This document shows positions 26,281 to 34,737 of a DNA stretch of 64,000 nt, piece after piece (positions within the stretch are counted from its first letter, which is position 1; each line of letters begins with the position of its first letter). The notes under the pieces are model-generated. The model had not been told where the DNA came from. It worked only from the letters and a program-made list of their open reading frames with translations, and searched no databases. The DNA comes from Metabacillus niabensis (GTDB lineage: Bacteria; Bacillota; Bacilli; Bacillales; Bacillaceae), in contig NZ_JAIVLH010000007.1 in NCBI RefSeq assembly GCF_020524345.1, forward strand, positions 27,318 through 91,317, read 5' to 3'. A program made the position numbers and the translations under genes.

Positions 26281-26688
26281 TTAATTCAAACTAAACACAC
26301 CATAGACCCAAATATTCCCTTTATCAGAGACATACTCTTGTGGGTTTATTGGATTTCCATCTTTATCATAAATATAAATAGAAGCCACCCCATTTGCAGC
26401 AGATACTCCTACTCGATATCCACTAGCGATCATTGTTTCATCTGGAGTGACAATAAAGGAGTGAATCTTCTCTGTGCAGCTTTTATAATAAATTAGAACT
26501 CTCGTTTGTTCAGTGACGACTTTCTCAACATTCAGAGGAGCATGTCGATCATCCTCAACAACTTTCCACCCATCACCATAATTTTTGATCGACGCTGCAA
26601 TCTCATACCTGGAGGAATGACCTCCATATGTAAATCCTACTAATACTAGGATAACTAGTATCACTAGAATAATTCTTTCAAGTTTCAT
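26281..26688 (-). CDS. Membrane-anchored extracytoplasmic protein, unknown
   Basis: 135 residues from ATG 26688, with GGAGGTC 7 bases upstream (the frame is open further, to 26706). One N-terminal helix (residues 4-22) is followed by a soluble extracellular domain with beta-rich features: WKVVEDDRHAPLNVEKVVTEQTRVLIYYKS and SIYIYDKDGNPINPQEY. The gene is convergent with the permease operon. I do not recognise a family. Confidence 0.6.
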   Translation of the reverse strand: MKLERIILVILVILVLVGFTYGGHSSRYEIAASIKNYGDGWKVVEDDRHAPLNVEKVVTEQTRVLIYYKSCTEKIHSFIVTPDETMIASGYRVGVSAANGVASIYIYDKDGNPINPQEYVSDKGNIWVYGVFSLN

Positions 26689-27072
26689 CAACAAGACCTC
26701 CATCATTCTCGTACTCTATATAACTAGATTAGACAAAAGGACAAAAAAAGTCTGTCAGTATATGGAAGAGAAAAGTAGGTCCTTCTGTCGATTCAGTTCA
26801 AGAGGCTTTTTTCACATAACATCTATCATATCATTTCTTAGTGGGAACAGTCCTCCTTTCAACTCTTTTCTTCCCCTCTATTATCAGTTAAACTGCAATA
26901 GTGTTAGACATAGCGGTGTGAAATGCCGGATGAAGAGCAATGTGCTATCATTTTAATTAATCCGGGATAGAACTCATGGAGTAAATGGCGACTTATTCTG
27001 ATGGAGTTTCAAAGTAATAGGGAGAACACGGTAAAAGTGGAGCCGGTCCCTGTATAGTATAGGAGCAAAACA
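26689..27072 (+). other. Intergenic region before the KinB-like kinase
   Basis: About 380 bases between divergent genes. A 64-codon frame at 26762-26956 lacks a ribosome site and has Phe/Ser-rich random composition, so I do not call it. A TTATAT box near 26720 on the minus strand may serve the 26688 gene. ATAGGAGC precedes ATG 27073. Confidence 0.4.
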
Positions 27073-28350
27073 ATGAACTTTATTTATTTCAATCAACATG
27101 TACTAGATAATTTATTTTATATACTAGTTAGTCTACTTATCTTTTTTGTTTTATACGAAAATATGAATGTGCTCAGATTATATAAAAAAACGCTTCTTAC
27201 CGCATGTGCTAGTGTGCCAATTATTTTGTGTATGAAGTTTCCGATTTATATTGATGATTATTGTATTCATGATTTAAGGCAAATCCCTTTTCTTCTTGGG
27301 ATTCTTTATGGGGGGTGGCCTGTTGGTGCAGCTCTTCTGTTCATTTTATTAATGGCCAGATTTGCTATATATGGCTTTAACCTAATCACGCTAGTTATTT
27401 ATCTTTTCCTTTTTATTACAGCAGCCCTCTTTTCAAAAAAATTCAATAAGTTTAATAGAAAGTATAAATTAGGAAGTGCTGCGCTTTTTTCTATTTTACT
27501 TGGGGGTATGTCAACTGCGATCGCTCTATTGATGTCAGACTCTTTTAGAGTCACGGAGGCATATGTTTTTTATTTTATGTTGATTCCTCCCTTTATTATG
27601 TTTTTTGCTGTCTATATTATCGAGGTATTAAGAGATGCTATTCATTTAAAGACAAAAATTATCAAGCTGGAAAAGATGGAGGTGGTTAGTCAGCTTGCAG
27701 CGAGCATATCACATGAAGTGAGAAATCCATTAACCGTTGTAAAAGGATTTATCCACTTGTTAAAAGACCCCAACCTATCTCAGGGAGTAAGGAATGGATA
27801 TTTTCAGCATGTCACTAGTGAGCTTGATCGTGCCGAGACGATTATTAGTGATTATTTAGCCTTTGCAAAGCCGGCAATAGAAAAAGTTGAGGACATCTTT
27901 GTCGATCGCGAAATAAGAAGTATCATTGAGATGATCAAGCCATTAGCGAGCATGAGCTCAGTTGAGATATCAGAATCAATTGAACCAGCGACAATTCGTG
28001 GAAATTCTCAGTACTTTAAGCAATGCTTTTTAAACTTGATGAAAAATGGAGTAGAGGCAATGCCTAACGGTGGAGAGCTTAACATTCTCATGCAGGCTGA
28101 CAAGGGAAAAATGCTGATTAAAATAAGTGATAACGGTGTAGGAATGACCAAGGAGCAAATCAACCGTTTTGGTGAACCATATTACAGTAGTAAAGAAAAA
28201 GGAACTGGACTCGGTTCAATGGTCGCTATTCGAACCATCCAAATGATGAATGGTACTCTTGATATAAAAAGTGATCAAAATGAAGGGACGACGATTACCG
28301 TCACATTCCCCTCTGTGAATAGAGATCGTCCCTTGCAATTAGATAAATGA
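27073..28350 (+). CDS. KinB-like sensor histidine kinase
   Basis: 425 residues. The first ~195 form six or so membrane helices in the 5TM-Lyt/KinB manner (IYIDDYCIHDLRQIPFLLGILYGG is a typical loop-helix). The kinase core has AASISHEVRNPLTVVKGFIHLL (phospho-His), an N box NLMKNGVEAM, and SDNGVGM and GTGLGSMVAIRTIQMMNGTL in the ATP lobe. No regulator gene is adjacent, which fits orphan kinases feeding the sporulation phosphorelay (KinB). That role is inference from architecture and length. Confidence 0.82.
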   Translation: MNFIYFNQHVLDNLFYILVSLLIFFVLYENMNVLRLYKKTLLTACASVPIILCMKFPIYIDDYCIHDLRQIPFLLGILYGGWPVGAALLFILLMARFAIYGFNLITLVIYLFLFITAALFSKKFNKFNRKYKLGSAALFSILLGGMSTAIALLMSDSFRVTEAYVFYFMLIPPFIMFFAVYIIEVLRDAIHLKTKIIKLEKMEVVSQLAASISHEVRNPLTVVKGFIHLLKDPNLSQGVRNGYFQHVTSELDRAETIISDYLAFAKPAIEKVEDIFVDREIRSIIEMIKPLASMSSVEISESIEPATIRGNSQYFKQCFLNLMKNGVEAMPNGGELNILMQADKGKMLIKISDNGVGMTKEQINRFGEPYYSSKEKGTGLGSMVAIRTIQMMNGTLDIKSDQNEGTTITVTFPSVNRDRPLQLDK

Positions 28351-28383
28351 GCATGAGGATAATGACAAGAAAGTGGTGAAAGC

Positions 28384-29559
28384 ATGGATATTTCCAGAAA
28401 TGATCCATGTCCGTGCGGCAGTGGAAAAAAACACAAAAAATGTTGTATGAACGATACAGTTATCTCCCTCCACTCCATTCGTGACAGAGAATTAACAGAG
28501 CTTCAAGGTGAGTTACTCACATATGCATTGACTCAGCATGAAGAACTATTAGCAGTAAGTTATGAAGAATTTATTCAGGAAATTGACCTTGATGAAGATG
28601 AGGAAGAATTGGTTTTATTCCTCTTTACTACCTGGTCCCTCTTTAGCATTTTAGACGATACCGATCAAACAATTGTTGAGCAGTTTATAAATAAAAAAAA
28701 GAAAGAAAATAAACTTCGTGCCTCAACCCTTGAGCAGTTAGAAAAATGGATAGGTGCTACTGCATCCTTTACTATCGTCACTAAGATCATGGAAGATCTG
28801 CATATCGAAGTAGAGGACATCTTCACAGAAGAAAAGAAAATCGTCAAGCTTCAGGAAGAAGACCCAGGGATACAAGAAGGTGTCGGGTTAGTAGGATTTT
28901 TACTTCCATATGGATCCTATGATTCCTATTACACAATGTATCTCGACTTTCCAGAGAATGAAGCAGTAATCTTAAAAAATGAATTTCAAGCAATGTATGA
29001 TGCAAGTGATGTAAAAGATTCCTCCATATTGATGAGAGTGAACTTTCCTAGCATCATGGTAAGCATGTTGACAGAAGGATTTGATGAGAGGCTTGATGTA
29101 GATCAATTAGATTGGGAGAACCCCATCTATCATGCGGTTGCACAGGTTTATAAGCAACATATCGAACATTTCGATCTTCCAGAGCAAATTCAAGATCTGG
29201 GTGTAACTCTATGGTATATCTTCTGTAAAAAAGAACAACCAACAATTCGAAAATTTAAAAACTATGCGGCAGCACTTCATTATTATATCGATCATAAGCT
29301 GCCAATTCTCAACTTCCTTACACAAGCAGATGTTGCAGAAATGTATGAAGTAAGTAAGGGCTCACTAGCAAAAGCTTATAAGCATCTTGAAAAGGGATTA
29401 GAAGATGAGCTGGATAAACTATATGACTTTATGGAACAAATGGAAGATGAGGACGAGGAGAATATTTTCTTCGACGATTATGAAATAGACGAAGATGATG
29501 ATGAATTTGACTTCGAGGATCTCTTCTCATTTAATGAAGAACCTAAGAATCAAAAATAA
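28384..29559 (+). CDS. SEC-C motif protein
   Basis: 391 residues. The N terminus RNDPCPCGSGKKHKKCC is a complete SEC-C zinc-binding motif, as at the C terminus of SecA. The rest is helical and acidic with a very acidic tail (residues 355-390, mostly D and E). The family has no single role; SEC-C modules bind zinc and often ribosomes or SecB-like partners. It starts 33 bases after the kinase stop and may share its transcript. Confidence 0.8.
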   Translation: MDISRNDPCPCGSGKKHKKCCMNDTVISLHSIRDRELTELQGELLTYALTQHEELLAVSYEEFIQEIDLDEDEEELVLFLFTTWSLFSILDDTDQTIVEQFINKKKKENKLRASTLEQLEKWIGATASFTIVTKIMEDLHIEVEDIFTEEKKIVKLQEEDPGIQEGVGLVGFLLPYGSYDSYYTMYLDFPENEAVILKNEFQAMYDASDVKDSSILMRVNFPSIMVSMLTEGFDERLDVDQLDWENPIYHAVAQVYKQHIEHFDLPEQIQDLGVTLWYIFCKKEQPTIRKFKNYAAALHYYIDHKLPILNFLTQADVAEMYEVSKGSLAKAYKHLEKGLEDELDKLYDFMEQMEDEDEENIFFDDYEIDEDDDEFDFEDLFSFNEEPKNQK

Positions 29560-29629
29560 AAAATACGCTTTCATTATCGCTCCAACTTGGTAAACTATAA
29601 CTATGGTAAAAGTTTAGGAGAGTGAAAAC

Positions 29630-30526
29630 ATGTACACAATCGGCATTGACTTAGGAGGGACAAACCTGCGCATCGGCTTGTTCAACGAAAAAGGAGAAAT
29701 CATCAACGAACAAAGCCGTCCAACAGAAGCGGAAAAAGGCCCGGAATACACCATCAACAACATGGCAGAAGCCATCAATGATCTTAAAACGCAATACGAC
29801 ATCAAAGCAGTGGGGATCGGCTCACCCGGCCCATTATTCCCGAACACAGGTATCATCATTGAGCCGCCAAATCTCCCAGGCTGGGTAAACGTCCCAATCG
29901 TGGACATATTGGAGGAGAAAATAGGACTGACAGTCAAGTTAGAAAACGACGCCAACGCAGCAGCTCTTGCTGAAGCTACACTTGGAGCGGGCAAGGGCGC
30001 AAGCAGTGTCTTCTTTGTCACCGTCAGCACAGGAATCGGAGGAGGCTATGTTTTAGGCGGCCAGCTTGTCTCAGGTGCGCAGGGAAACTGTGGGGAAATC
30101 GGCAACATGATCGTGAATCCAAGTCCTGATGCTTACCATGGTCCGGGGTTAAACAAAGGCGCACTGGAAGGATTGGCATCCGGAACCGCGATCGGTCGAA
30201 TCGGAAAAGAACGACTAAACATCACAAACGGTGCACAAGGTGTATTTCACCTTGCAGAGCAAGGGAACCAGCAAGCACAGGAAATTGTTGACGAAGCCAT
30301 CAACTATCTTGCGATTGGCCTGGCAAACATTATTCATACGGTAAACCCGGAAGTAATTGTCATTGGTGGAGGAGTCATGAAATCGAAAGACTTGATTTTA
30401 AAGCCATTGATTGAAAAAACAAGAGAGTATATGTACCCAAGCTTAAAGGAGTCACTAGTCATCAAGCCAGCTGAATTAGATCAGAAAGCAGGTCTTATAG
30501 GAGCTGGACTGTTACCGCAAAGATAA
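29630..30526 (+). CDS. glcK: ROK-family glucokinase
   Basis: 298 residues. Phosphate 1 motif IGIDLGGTNLRIGLF, ENDANAAALAEA with the catalytic Asp, GGYVLGGQL, and the C-terminal IHTVNPEVIVIGGGV. The usual ROK zinc signature (GEIGH with CxCGxxGCxE) is altered: the sequence reads CGEIGNM and then YHGPGLNKGALEGLASGT, so the zinc His and Cys residues are absent. It phosphorylates glucose or a related hexose with ATP. A cre half-site CGCTTTCA lies about 60 bases upstream. It complements the glucose-type ABC importer nearby. Confidence 0.85.
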   Translation: MYTIGIDLGGTNLRIGLFNEKGEIINEQSRPTEAEKGPEYTINNMAEAINDLKTQYDIKAVGIGSPGPLFPNTGIIIEPPNLPGWVNVPIVDILEEKIGLTVKLENDANAAALAEATLGAGKGASSVFFVTVSTGIGGGYVLGGQLVSGAQGNCGEIGNMIVNPSPDAYHGPGLNKGALEGLASGTAIGRIGKERLNITNGAQGVFHLAEQGNQQAQEIVDEAINYLAIGLANIIHTVNPEVIVIGGGVMKSKDLILKPLIEKTREYMYPSLKESLVIKPAELDQKAGLIGAGLLPQR

Positions 30527-30546
30527 CTTTTACGGCCAAGCAAAAA

Positions 30547-30580
30547 AACGCCTCATTATGTCCAAACATAATGAGGCGTT
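30547..30580. terminator. Bidirectional terminator
   Basis: A perfect 14-bp stem AACGCCTCATTATG/CATAATGAGGCGTT. Seven A on its left give a T run for the minus-strand gene at 30590; it also ends glcK. Confidence 0.85.
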
Positions 30581-30589
30581 CTATTTATA

Positions 30590-30691
30590 TTAAAACAAAA
30601 GCTTAAGCAGTAAAATCAACCCGGCCCATAATGGAATACTTAACATCGTGCCCCACATAACTCCATTCAACACATTTCCTTGACTCTCCAT
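30590..30691 (-). CDS. 33-residue single-helix membrane protein
   Basis: ATG 30691 with AAGGAGTGG upstream and TAA at 30590. The sequence MESQGNVLNGVMWGTMLSIP continues into a hydrophobic helix ending LLLKLLF. One membrane segment covers residues 11-29. A perfect cre lies 53 bases upstream and a terminator directly downstream, so it is a self-contained transcription unit under carbon control. No family is recognised. Confidence 0.65.
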   Translation of the reverse strand: MESQGNVLNGVMWGTMLSIPLWAGLILLLKLLF

Positions 30692-30743
30692 TATCAACCA
30701 CTCCTTATGTAAAAAATATCTTAAATCTTAACTAAATATTATC

Positions 30744-30757
30744 TGAAAACGCTTACA
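30744..30757 (-). promoter_or_regulatory. Perfect cre site
   Basis: TGAAAACGCTTACA matches all defined positions of TGWAANCGNTNWCA. It lies upstream of the 33-residue membrane protein gene. Confidence 0.75.
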
Positions 30758-30875
30758 AAGTCTATACCTATTAAAAGAACAGGTGAAAAGTCATGAAAAC
30801 TCTCTTTTGAAATGAAAAACTGGTTAGAATCAACTGCTTCTGTAAAACATAAAAGAAGATGAAGGGAGGATAAAC

Positions 30876-31082
30876 ATGGTCTCAAATTTACCAGGCAGGA
30901 TTAATGTCATTTTTCAACATGATGAGAAAAAAGTACATCAATTAATCGATCTCACTCAACTAACAGCATTACTTGGCTCCGACCTTATACATATCGATGA
31001 AATGCTAGAACCAAAACGGATAGACAAAAAAGTGTGGGTGCGAAATATAAATGGGGTAACTCTACTAATAAAGCTAAAGTAA
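30876..31082 (+). CDS. 68-residue small protein, unknown
   Basis: ATG 30876 with GAAGGGAGG 8 bases before. The product is soluble and mixed alpha/beta by appearance (RINVIFQHDEKKVHQLIDLTQLTAL; ending VTLLIKLK). It has no membrane segment or cysteine. It converges on the riboswitch-controlled microprotein gene. I cannot assign it. Confidence 0.55.
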   Translation: MVSNLPGRINVIFQHDEKKVHQLIDLTQLTALLGSDLIHIDEMLEPKRIDKKVWVRNINGVTLLIKLK

Positions 31083-31100
31083 CAGCAAAACAAACAAAAA

Positions 31101-31151
31101 CCCTACAACTGCACTCCAGAGATAGCAAATCTCTTAAGTCCAATTGTAGGG
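31101..31151 (-). terminator. Terminator of the riboswitch-microprotein unit
   Basis: CCCTACAA (31101-31108) pairs with TTGTAGGG (31144-31151), with an inner AGAGAT/ATCTCT stem. On the minus strand it is followed by TTTTT. It lies 15 bases beyond the stop at 31167. Confidence 0.8.
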
Positions 31152-31166
31152 TGTTCTATGTAAATC

Positions 31167-31265
31167 CTACCCAATTCTTCTCTTTTTCTTCCCACAGCGA
31201 ACACAGCAATCGGAATAATAACTGTACTTGTGGTGCCTACTAAACAGACATATCAACTTTTTCAT
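31167..31265 (-). CDS. 32-residue Cys-pair microprotein under c-di-GMP riboswitch
   Basis: ATG 31265 (another ATG directly before it at 31268) to TAG 31167. The sequence starts MKKLICLFSRHHKYSYYSD and ends CCVRCGKKKRRIG: a basic, aromatic half, then a C-x2-C knuckle with Gly-Lys-Lys-Lys. A paralogue with the same plan lies at 49593-49688, which makes chance ORF status unlikely. It is the only gene between the riboswitch (31292-31376) and the terminator (31101-31151). The ribosome site is weak (AGTGAAG), consistent with translational control. A zinc or RNA-binding role is inference from the knuckle. Confidence 0.75.
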   Translation of the reverse strand: MKKLICLFSRHHKYSYYSDCCVRCGKKKRRIG

Positions 31266-31291
31266 CATCTTCACTAAGATCGTCTCCCTGA

Positions 31292-31376
31292 TTTAGGCAG
31301 CTCAGCCGTCATAGTTACAAAACCTTAGACCTGAAACTTTGCGTCCCTTTCTTTCAAAAGTTTTGCCTTTGTCTAG
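31292..31376 (-). ncRNA. Cyclic-di-GMP-I (GEMM) riboswitch
   Basis: Read on the minus strand it shows the GEMM landmarks in order: GGCAAA; a stem closed by a GAAA tetraloop; GGGACGCAAAG; CAGG-UCUAAGG; AUGACGGCUGAGCUGCC pairing back with the 5' GGCA. These match the consensus core and the Bacillus lchAA example as I remember it. A promoter lies 15 bases upstream. No terminator stands between aptamer and start codon, so control is probably at translation. Confidence 0.92.
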
Positions 31377-31390
31377 TAAAGTATAGTCAA

Positions 31391-31420
31391 ATTATACCAG
31401 GAATCGATCTCAATAGTGAA
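31391..31420 (-). promoter_or_regulatory. Promoter of the c-di-GMP riboswitch transcript
   Basis: On the minus strand TTCACT (31420-31415), an 18-base spacer and a perfect TATAAT (31396-31391). Transcription would start about 8 bases before the aptamer. Confidence 0.65.
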
Positions 31421-31448
31421 TAAATACATTTTGACATGATTCTACAAG

Positions 31449-31476
31449 AAAATCCCACCAAATTTGGTGGGATTTT
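31449..31476 (-). terminator. Terminator, perfect palindrome
   Basis: A 28-base perfect palindrome with arms AAAATCCCACCAAA. It ends the 43-residue ORF, whose stop is 10 bases away. Confidence 0.8.
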
Positions 31477-31486
31477 CATCTATCTT

Positions 31487-31618
31487 TTAGTGTAATAACA
31501 TTGTTAGTAAAGCTGTGAAAAGAACTGTTCCAATAGGTATTGATACATATAAGATTATCTTATTTCTCTGTTTTATTCTTGCAGCTTCTTCCGGTGTCAT
31601 CCAAGCATGATTCGACAT
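31487..31618 (-). CDS. 43-residue single-helix membrane protein
   Basis: ATG 31618, with AAGGGGAAA about 9 bases upstream, to TAA 31487. The N terminus MSNHAWMTPEEAARIKQRNK is hydrophilic; residues 21-42 form one membrane helix. It has its own terminator. Function unknown; the strong ribosome site and compact unit argue that it is real. Confidence 0.65.
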   Translation of the reverse strand: MSNHAWMTPEEAARIKQRNKIILYVSIPIGTVLFTALLTMLLH

Positions 31619-31679
31619 CAATCTATTTCCCCTTTTTTCTAATAATGGTAGCTGGCTGGCATGGTTAATACGTTAGCCC

Positions 31680-32124
31680 CTATAGCTTTGCGTCATCACC
31701 TTTCAGTGATTTTGCCCTTAATATTAATATCGAAGCAAATTTGATTGAAATAAATAGGTAAATAGACCTAAAAATAAGGTGTTTTCTTTTCATCTTTGTA
31801 ACAGAAATTCTTATACGATTTCTTATCGATAGAATAGATAATATATAAGACCAAAAACATCCACATACTAGACCAACACTCTTCCATGCCCAATAAACAA
31901 GGTAAGATAAAGAAGAAAGATAGAAAATGTCCAATCTTCTGACTCAAGTAGGTAGGATCATTCACATTAACTAAATCATGATAAAAGAAACTCAAACCAT
32001 CAGGAACTGGATTAAAACGAAACACAATCTCGTAATTCAATAAAAGCAAACTCAAACTTTCCTTACAAGTGAAAACAAAGTGACAAAAAAGATAGATTCT
32101 TAGTATTAAAGATTTTAAAAACAA
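31680..32124 (-). pseudogene. Frameshifted polytopic membrane protein, possibly VanZ-like
   Basis: Two overlapping minus-strand frames (31768-32124 and 31680-31934) are both strongly hydrophobic and neither is complete. The first contains PTYLSQKIGHFLSFF, like the DKIGHF motif of VanZ-family proteins; the second continues with YLVYWAWKSVG. One frameshift between about 31900 and 31934 would join them. No good ribosome site is visible. Confidence 0.35.
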
Positions 32125-33008
32125 TTACCTCAACTATAGGCTGGACAAACAAATTGAACTTCATACAATTAAAAATATCTTATAAAAGTTACTCACCGAA
32201 TAACGTTATGAAGATAAGCCTTATAATCGATCTCCAAGCCTTCATATATAACTGCCCTTCTCTTTAATCCCGAAACACTTTAACTCGTAATAATCGAACA
32301 GGTATATGAAGTTCATACACCTGGACTAATGGCATAAGTATAACTTCCTGATTTAATCTTATCTAACTTGATTATACTGTTATAATGAACAATGAAACAT
32401 AGAAATTACTTATAAAGAACGTCGGCGGATAGTTGTTTCGGTAAATTAAGATTGTGAATGCTAAAAGATTTTATTCTCTAATACAAATATAATGGGTTGA
32501 AATATCTATAAATATCCTAGTATATCCAAATGGAGGACCTATAATAAATTATATAAAATAGCCAATAATACAGAGAAACTTCTTTAATTTAAATTAAAAT
32601 CACAACGGAGGGAATAAAAATGCATACTAGACAAGATGAGTGGGTTTAACTAGAAACCGAGAACTGTAGTGGAAAGTATTGAATTCTCTACTCCAATTAA
32701 CTCTTTACTTGTTGAAAAACCAGTTCGATTAACAGTAAACGACTTAACTAGAAAAATAGATATCATTTCAGAACTAAATAAGTTAGTCAACCTAAAAGAA
32801 AGCACTTACATAATTTTGGTACAAATTTCCCGAAATAAGTTGTGAAAATACTGTATTAAACATGCTAGAATAAGAAAGTGCCAAAAAAATGTAAGAAATC
32901 CGCCTTTTTTGTCACGAAATGTATCTATAAGGTAGATATCAACGAAATTATTCATTATAATAATCAAGGCTTAACGAAATAATAGATTACAATTATCGGA
33001 GGTTTATC
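32125..33008 (+). other. Long AT-rich leader region of the exopolysaccharide operon
   Basis: About 880 bases without an intact gene. At 32610-32660 a good ribosome site (GGAGGG) precedes an ATG that meets a stop after nine codons. A 56-codon frame from GTG 32669 reads VESIEFSTPINSLLVEKPVRLTVN and may be remains of a gene. TTGTGA near 32840 and TAGAAT near 32868 are weak promoter candidates. The sequence CGGAGG precedes ATG 33009. Confidence 0.4.
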
Positions 33009-33752
33009 ATGGAAGAAACAATCAGCTTGAAAGAGCTGTTTCTCACATTAAAGAAACGTCTCTCACTCATCATCATCATCACAGCGATCGCAACCGCAAC
33101 AAGCGGCATTGTTAGTTATTTTCTCCTAACACCTATTTACGAATCATCAACTCAGATTTTAGTTAACCAGACCAAAAGCGAAGAACAACTCTACAACTAC
33201 AATGAAGTCCAAACAAATCTACAATTAATTAACACATATAATGTAGTCATTAAGAGCCCGACTATTTTAGATAAAGTCATTGAAAAAGAAAACTTAGACA
33301 CAACTGCAAGTGATTTAAACGAATTGGTGACTGTTTCAAATGAACAGAATTCACAAGTAGTGAATATTGCAGTACAAAACGAAGACCCAAAAAAAGCAGC
33401 AGATATTGCAAACTCAATTGCGTCGACATTCCAAGAGCAAATTTCTAAGATCATGAATGTTGATAACGTAAGTATCCTAACACAGGCACAACTTGGTGAA
33501 AATCCGTCACCTGTTAAACCACAGCCAGTATTAAATATGGCAATTGCTTTAGTAGTTGGTTTAATGGCTGGGGTAGGATTAGCTTTCTTGCTAGAGTACC
33601 TAGATAATACGATTAAAACAGAGCAAGACATTGAAAATCAATTAGGGTTACCTGTGTTAGGTGCAATTACAACAATTAATATGGACGACGAAATGAAGGA
33701 ACAACCAACTTCAGCAACATTAAGAACGCGAGGTGAGTCTGTTGGCTCGTAA
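33009..33752 (+). CDS. tkmA: Polysaccharide co-polymerase / tyrosine kinase modulator
   Basis: 247 residues. A Wzz domain with membrane helices at about 18-38 and 176-196; between them PIYESSTQILVNQ and the Pro-rich QLGENPSPVKPQPVLNMA leading into the second helix, standard for YwqC/EpsA/CapA modulators. Its cytosolic tail activates the BY-kinase encoded next. The stop overlaps the kinase start. In Bacillus subtilis ywqC follows ywqB directly; here some 28 kb separate the two. Confidence 0.9.
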   Translation: MEETISLKELFLTLKKRLSLIIIITAIATATSGIVSYFLLTPIYESSTQILVNQTKSEEQLYNYNEVQTNLQLINTYNVVIKSPTILDKVIEKENLDTTASDLNELVTVSNEQNSQVVNIAVQNEDPKKAADIANSIASTFQEQISKIMNVDNVSILTQAQLGENPSPVKPQPVLNMAIALVVGLMAGVGLAFLLEYLDNTIKTEQDIENQLGLPVLGAITTINMDDEMKEQPTSATLRTRGESVGS

Positions 33753-34440
33753 AGATCGAAAACAATTATTTCAATTACAAAATAGAAGCTTAATTTCAAT
33801 GACGACTCCAAAGTCACCGATTGCAGAACAGTTCCGTACGATTCGAACAAACATTCAGTTTTCTAATGTAGACGAAGAATTGCAAACGATGATTGTTACT
33901 TCATCTGGTCCAGCCGAAGGGAAATCGACAACAACTGCAAACTTAGCAGTAGTTTTTGCTCAACAAGGGAAAAGAGTTCTTTTAATTGATGCAGATTTAC
34001 GTAAACCTACTGTCCATTATACATTCAGAACTGAAAATCATATTGGATTATCTAATGTGTTAACAAGGCAATCATCGTTAGAAGAAGCGGTGACACTAAC
34101 AGCACAGGATAAGTTATGGGTGTTGGCCAGTGGTCCAATTCCACCTAATCCATCTGAATTGTTAGGATCAAAAGGTATGAAGAATTTATTAGAGCAAGCC
34201 AAGGATCAGTATGATGTGATTATTCTTGATACTCCACCAGTATTAGCTGTAACAGATGCACAGGTCTTAGCGAACCTGACTGATGGCGTTGTTCTAGTGG
34301 TTAGCAGTGGAAAAACAGAAATAGATGCAGCAAAGAAATCAAAAGAATTATTAGAGAGTGCAAAAGCAAAAATTCTGGGTGTTGTGTTGAATAACAAAAA
34401 GGTTCAAGACAGTCAGTATTACTACTACGGGGGTAAATAG
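33733..34440 (+). CDS. ptkA: Bacterial tyrosine kinase
   Basis: 235 residues from GTG 33733; TTG 33742 (AGGTGAG in front) is an equally possible start. It has TTPKSPIAEQFRTIRTNIQFS, Walker A SGPAEGKSTTTANLA, Walker A' LLIDADLRKPT, Walker B VIILDTPP, and a C-terminal tyrosine cluster SQYYYYGGK that is autophosphorylated. It works with TkmA to control polymer synthesis, and the Bacillus homologue phosphorylates UDP-glucose dehydrogenase, encoded downstream here. No PtpZ/YwqE phosphatase gene follows. Confidence 0.92.
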   Translation: MSLLARKDRKQLFQLQNRSLISMTTPKSPIAEQFRTIRTNIQFSNVDEELQTMIVTSSGPAEGKSTTTANLAVVFAQQGKRVLLIDADLRKPTVHYTFRTENHIGLSNVLTRQSSLEEAVTLTAQDKLWVLASGPIPPNPSELLGSKGMKNLLEQAKDQYDVIILDTPPVLAVTDAQVLANLTDGVVLVVSSGKTEIDAAKKSKELLESAKAKILGVVLNNKKVQDSQYYYYGGK

Positions 34441-34638
34441 TCAAATTCCGACAAAATCTCCCCCTTTTTCTTTTTAATTTCCTGTGCTACGATAATTCTC
34501 GTTCGATTTATAGGGATATAGCATTATAAAAATACAATTAATTTACATTTTTTGAGTGTTTTATTTAATGCTTGGATCAAAAAAATAAATATTTAGATTA
34601 AATGTTATTTGTAAATCTTACTATTTTTGGTTGTTTTT

Positions 34639-34731
34639 ACATTGGTGATGTCTCCTAGCCGTTATCAATGGAGGCACTCGGTCATGCTGTGAGTGAGAGG
34701 AACTATTGCCTTAGACGTTTTTCGCCAATGT
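34639..34731 (+). ncRNA. Probable EAR (eps-associated RNA) antitermination element
   Basis: A closed structure: a 9-bp outer stem ACATTGGTG (34639-34647) with CGCCAATGT (34723-34731, one G-U). Inside are CTCC/GGAG and CACTC/GAGTG hairpins and the string CTATTGCCTTAGACG. EAR is known from Bacillales exopolysaccharide operons, between the tyrosine-kinase gene and the next gene, and lets polymerase pass terminators. Position, size and the CCTAGC/GGCACTCGGTC elements agree with my memory of the consensus. Two terminator-like hairpins follow. Confidence 0.72.
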
Positions 34732-34737
34732 GATGAT

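Noticed and set aside
26762..26956. 64-codon frame
   Set aside because: No ribosome site, random-looking Phe/Ser-rich product, no flanking signals.
29614..30030. 138-codon minus-strand frame in glcK
   Set aside because: Antisense of a conserved ROK kinase; no start signals.
31034..31243. 69-codon plus-strand frame across the microprotein terminator
   Set aside because: It overlaps the 30876 gene, a terminator hairpin and the minus-strand microprotein; it has no ribosome site of its own.
33197..33631. 144-codon minus-strand frame within tkmA
   Set aside because: Shadow of a well-supported Wzz protein; no promoter or ribosome site.
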